This document shows positions 62,413 through 64,000 of a stretch of DNA of 64,000 nucleotides, in pieces. The translations under genes and the position numbers were made by a program. Source of the DNA: Agapetus fuscipes (Eukaryota > Arthropoda > Insecta > Trichoptera > Glossosomatidae). The stretch covers positions 12,812,524 to 12,876,523 of the forward strand of contig OX637343.1 in the NCBI GenBank assembly GCA_951799405.1. Direction: 5' to 3'. The notes under the pieces are model-generated. The model saw only the letters and a program-made list of their open reading frames with translations. It did not search any database and was not told the origin of the DNA. Position 1 is the first letter of the stretch. Every line of letters starts with the position of its first letter.

Positions 62413-64000
62413 CTCAGCAACTAGGAGAGACAACAGAGTTAGCTTCTATCATTAAAGGTCTAGCAGTGCACCAAGTACTTCTCTAGGGCAGGACCTGCGT
62501 CCCCAGCCATCTCAGCAACTAGGAGAGACAACAGAGTTAGCTTCTATCATTAAAGGTCTAGCAGTGCACCAAGTACTTCTCTAGGGCAGGACCTGCGTCC
62601 CCAGCCATCTCAGCAACTAGGAGAGACAACAGAGTTAGCTTCTATCATTAAAGGTCTAGCAGTGCACCACATACTTCTCTAGGGCAGGACCTGCGTCCCC
62701 AGCCATCTCAGCAACTAGGAGAGACAACAGAGTTAGCTTCTATCATTAAAGGTCTAGCAGTGCACCACGTACTTCTCTAGGGCAGGGCCTGCGTCCCCAG
62801 CCATCTCAGCAACTAGGAGAGACAACAGAGTTAGCTTCTATCATTAAAGGTCTAGCAGTGCACCAAGTACTTCTCTAGGGCAGGACCTGCGTCCCCAGCC
62901 ATCTCAGCAACTAGGAGAGACAACAGAGTTAGCTTCTATCATTAAAGGTCTAGCAGTGCACCACATACTTCTCTAGGGCAGGACCTGCGTCCCCAGCCAT
63001 CTCAGCAACTAGGAGAGACAACAGAGTTAGCTTCTATCATTAAAGGTCTAGCAGTGCACCACATACTTCTCTAGGGCAGGACCTGCGTCCCCAGCCATCT
63101 CAGCAACTAGGAGAGACAACAGAGTTAGCTTCTATCATTAAAGGTCTAGCAGTGCACCACATACTTCTCTAGGGCAGGACCTGCGTCCCCAGCCATCTCA
63201 GCAACTAGGAGAGACAACAGAGTTAGCTTCTATCATTAAAGGTCTAGCAGTGCACCACATACTTCTCTAGGGCAGGACCTGCGTCCCCAGCCATCTCAGC
63301 AACTAGGAGAGACAACAGAGTTAGCTTCTATCATTAAAGGTCTAGCAGTGCACCACGTACTTCTCTAGGGCAGGGCCTGCGTCCCCAGCCATCTCAGCAA
63401 CTAGGAGAGACAACAGAGTTAGCTTCTATCATTAAAGGTCTAGCAGTGCACCAAGTACTTCTCTAGGGCAGGACCTGCGTCCCCAGCCATCTCAGCAACT
63501 AGGAGAGACAACAGAGTTAGCTTCTATCATTAAAGGTCTAGCAGTGCACCACATACTTCTCTAGGGCAGGACCTGCGTCCCCAGCCATCTCAGCAACTAG
63601 GAGAGACAACAGAGTTAGCTTCTATCATTAAAGGTCTAGCAGTGCACCACGTACTTCTCTAGGGCAGGGCCTGCGTCCCCAGCTATCTCAGCAACTAGGA
63701 GAGACAACAGAGTTAGCTTCTATCATTAAAGGTCTAGCAGTGCACCAAGTACTTCTCTAGGGCAGGACCTGCGTCCCCAGCCATCTCAGCAACTAGGAGA
63801 GACAACAGAGTTAGCTTCTATCATTAAAGGTCTAGCAGTGCACCACATACTTCTCTAGGGCAGGACCTGCGTCCCCAGCCATCTCAGCAACTAGGAGAGA
63901 CAACAGAGTTAGCTTCTATCATTAAAGGTCTAGCAGTGCACCAAGTACTTCTCTAGGGCAGGACCTGCGTCCCCAGCCATCTCAGCAACTAGGAGAGACA
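62366..64000 (-). repeat. 98-bp minisatellite derived from the cry2 start exon
   Basis: About 16.7 head-to-tail units of exactly 98 bases; unit starts at 62366, 62464, 62562 and so on, the last cut by the window end. Unit 1 is the real 5' part of cry2 coding exon 1, its acceptor and the intron end before it. In minus orientation each later unit has TGTCTCTCCTAG (acceptor), TTGCTGAG, ATGGCTGGGGACGCAGG (start codon), codons for [12 protein letters not shown] and L/V-VHC, then TAG where cry2 reads Trp-Phe. Units differ only at the GTAC/ATAC/AGTAC site, GGACC/GGGCC, and one ATG-to-ATA change at 63685 (unit from 63640). Confidence 0.97.

Noticed and set aside
62164..62433. cry2 start at an upstream in-frame TTG giving an MSLLVAE extension
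   Set aside because: The extension would translate through the splice acceptor CTCTCCTAG; the ATG at 62412 lies just after it and fits the family.
62366..64000. CRISPR array or centromeric satellite
   Set aside because: No spacers, units are directly adjacent, the unit is a copy of the neighbouring exon, and the genome is eukaryotic.

Overview
The window is AT-rich invertebrate nuclear DNA, almost certainly from an insect. Genes have short GT-AG introns, and the one clear conserved host gene is a vertebrate-type (repressor) cryptochrome, cry2, a class absent from Drosophila but present in many other insects. The order (Lepidoptera, Hemiptera or other) cannot be fixed from the sequence. Most of the rest is transposable-element sequence nested several layers deep.

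Layout. 0.4-4.0 kb (minus): a spliced gene of the GQNKN/GHS transposase-like family (I believe the DUF7869 group), with two frame breaks. 4.6-8 kb: LINE relics, the N-terminal exon of a second family member, and a CR1/Jockey-type LINE. 8.3-12.9 kb (minus): a third family member split by an RTE insertion (8.8-10.1 kb) and by a Penelope-like element (10.5-12.6 kb) that carries a hammerhead ribozyme fold. 14.1-18.6 kb (minus): a large spliced gene with an XPG/FEN-like (PIN-fold) nuclease signature. 18.9-23.3 kb: a degenerate tandem array of about 412-bp units related to an RTE 3' UTR, interrupted by a Jockey-like LINE. 24.3-30.4 kb: a minus-strand LINE (PHD-type ORF1 plus the start of ORF2) into which an intact RTE retrotransposon (25.3-29.0 kb) and a Harbinger-type MITE (29.3-30.3 kb) have inserted. 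30.4-30.9 kb: a fourth GQNKN fragment. 32-46 kb: SINEs, a CR1/Daphne-like LINE, a coiled-coil ORF and long stretches without recognisable genes.

47.7-62.4 kb (minus): cry2 in nine coding exons. They join in frame to 964 codons: an intact photolyase-homology domain, a 36-nt microexon, and a tail of about 450 residues on one large last exon. Its introns hold a solo-LTR candidate, RTE 3' UTR copies, SINEs, nested hAT elements and MITEs. 62.37-64.0 kb: a 98-bp minisatellite of about 16.7 units runs off the window edge. Its unit is a copy of the cry2 start exon plus the splice acceptor in front of it, so each unit carries an acceptor, a start codon (lost in one unit) and a 16-codon mini-ORF.

The only genes likely to do cellular work here are cry2 (circadian transcriptional repression) and possibly the XPG-like gene and the GQNKN gene; the latter two look like domesticated or still mobile element genes. 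Several of the frame breaks sit in A/T homopolymers, so some may be assembly errors rather than true decay.
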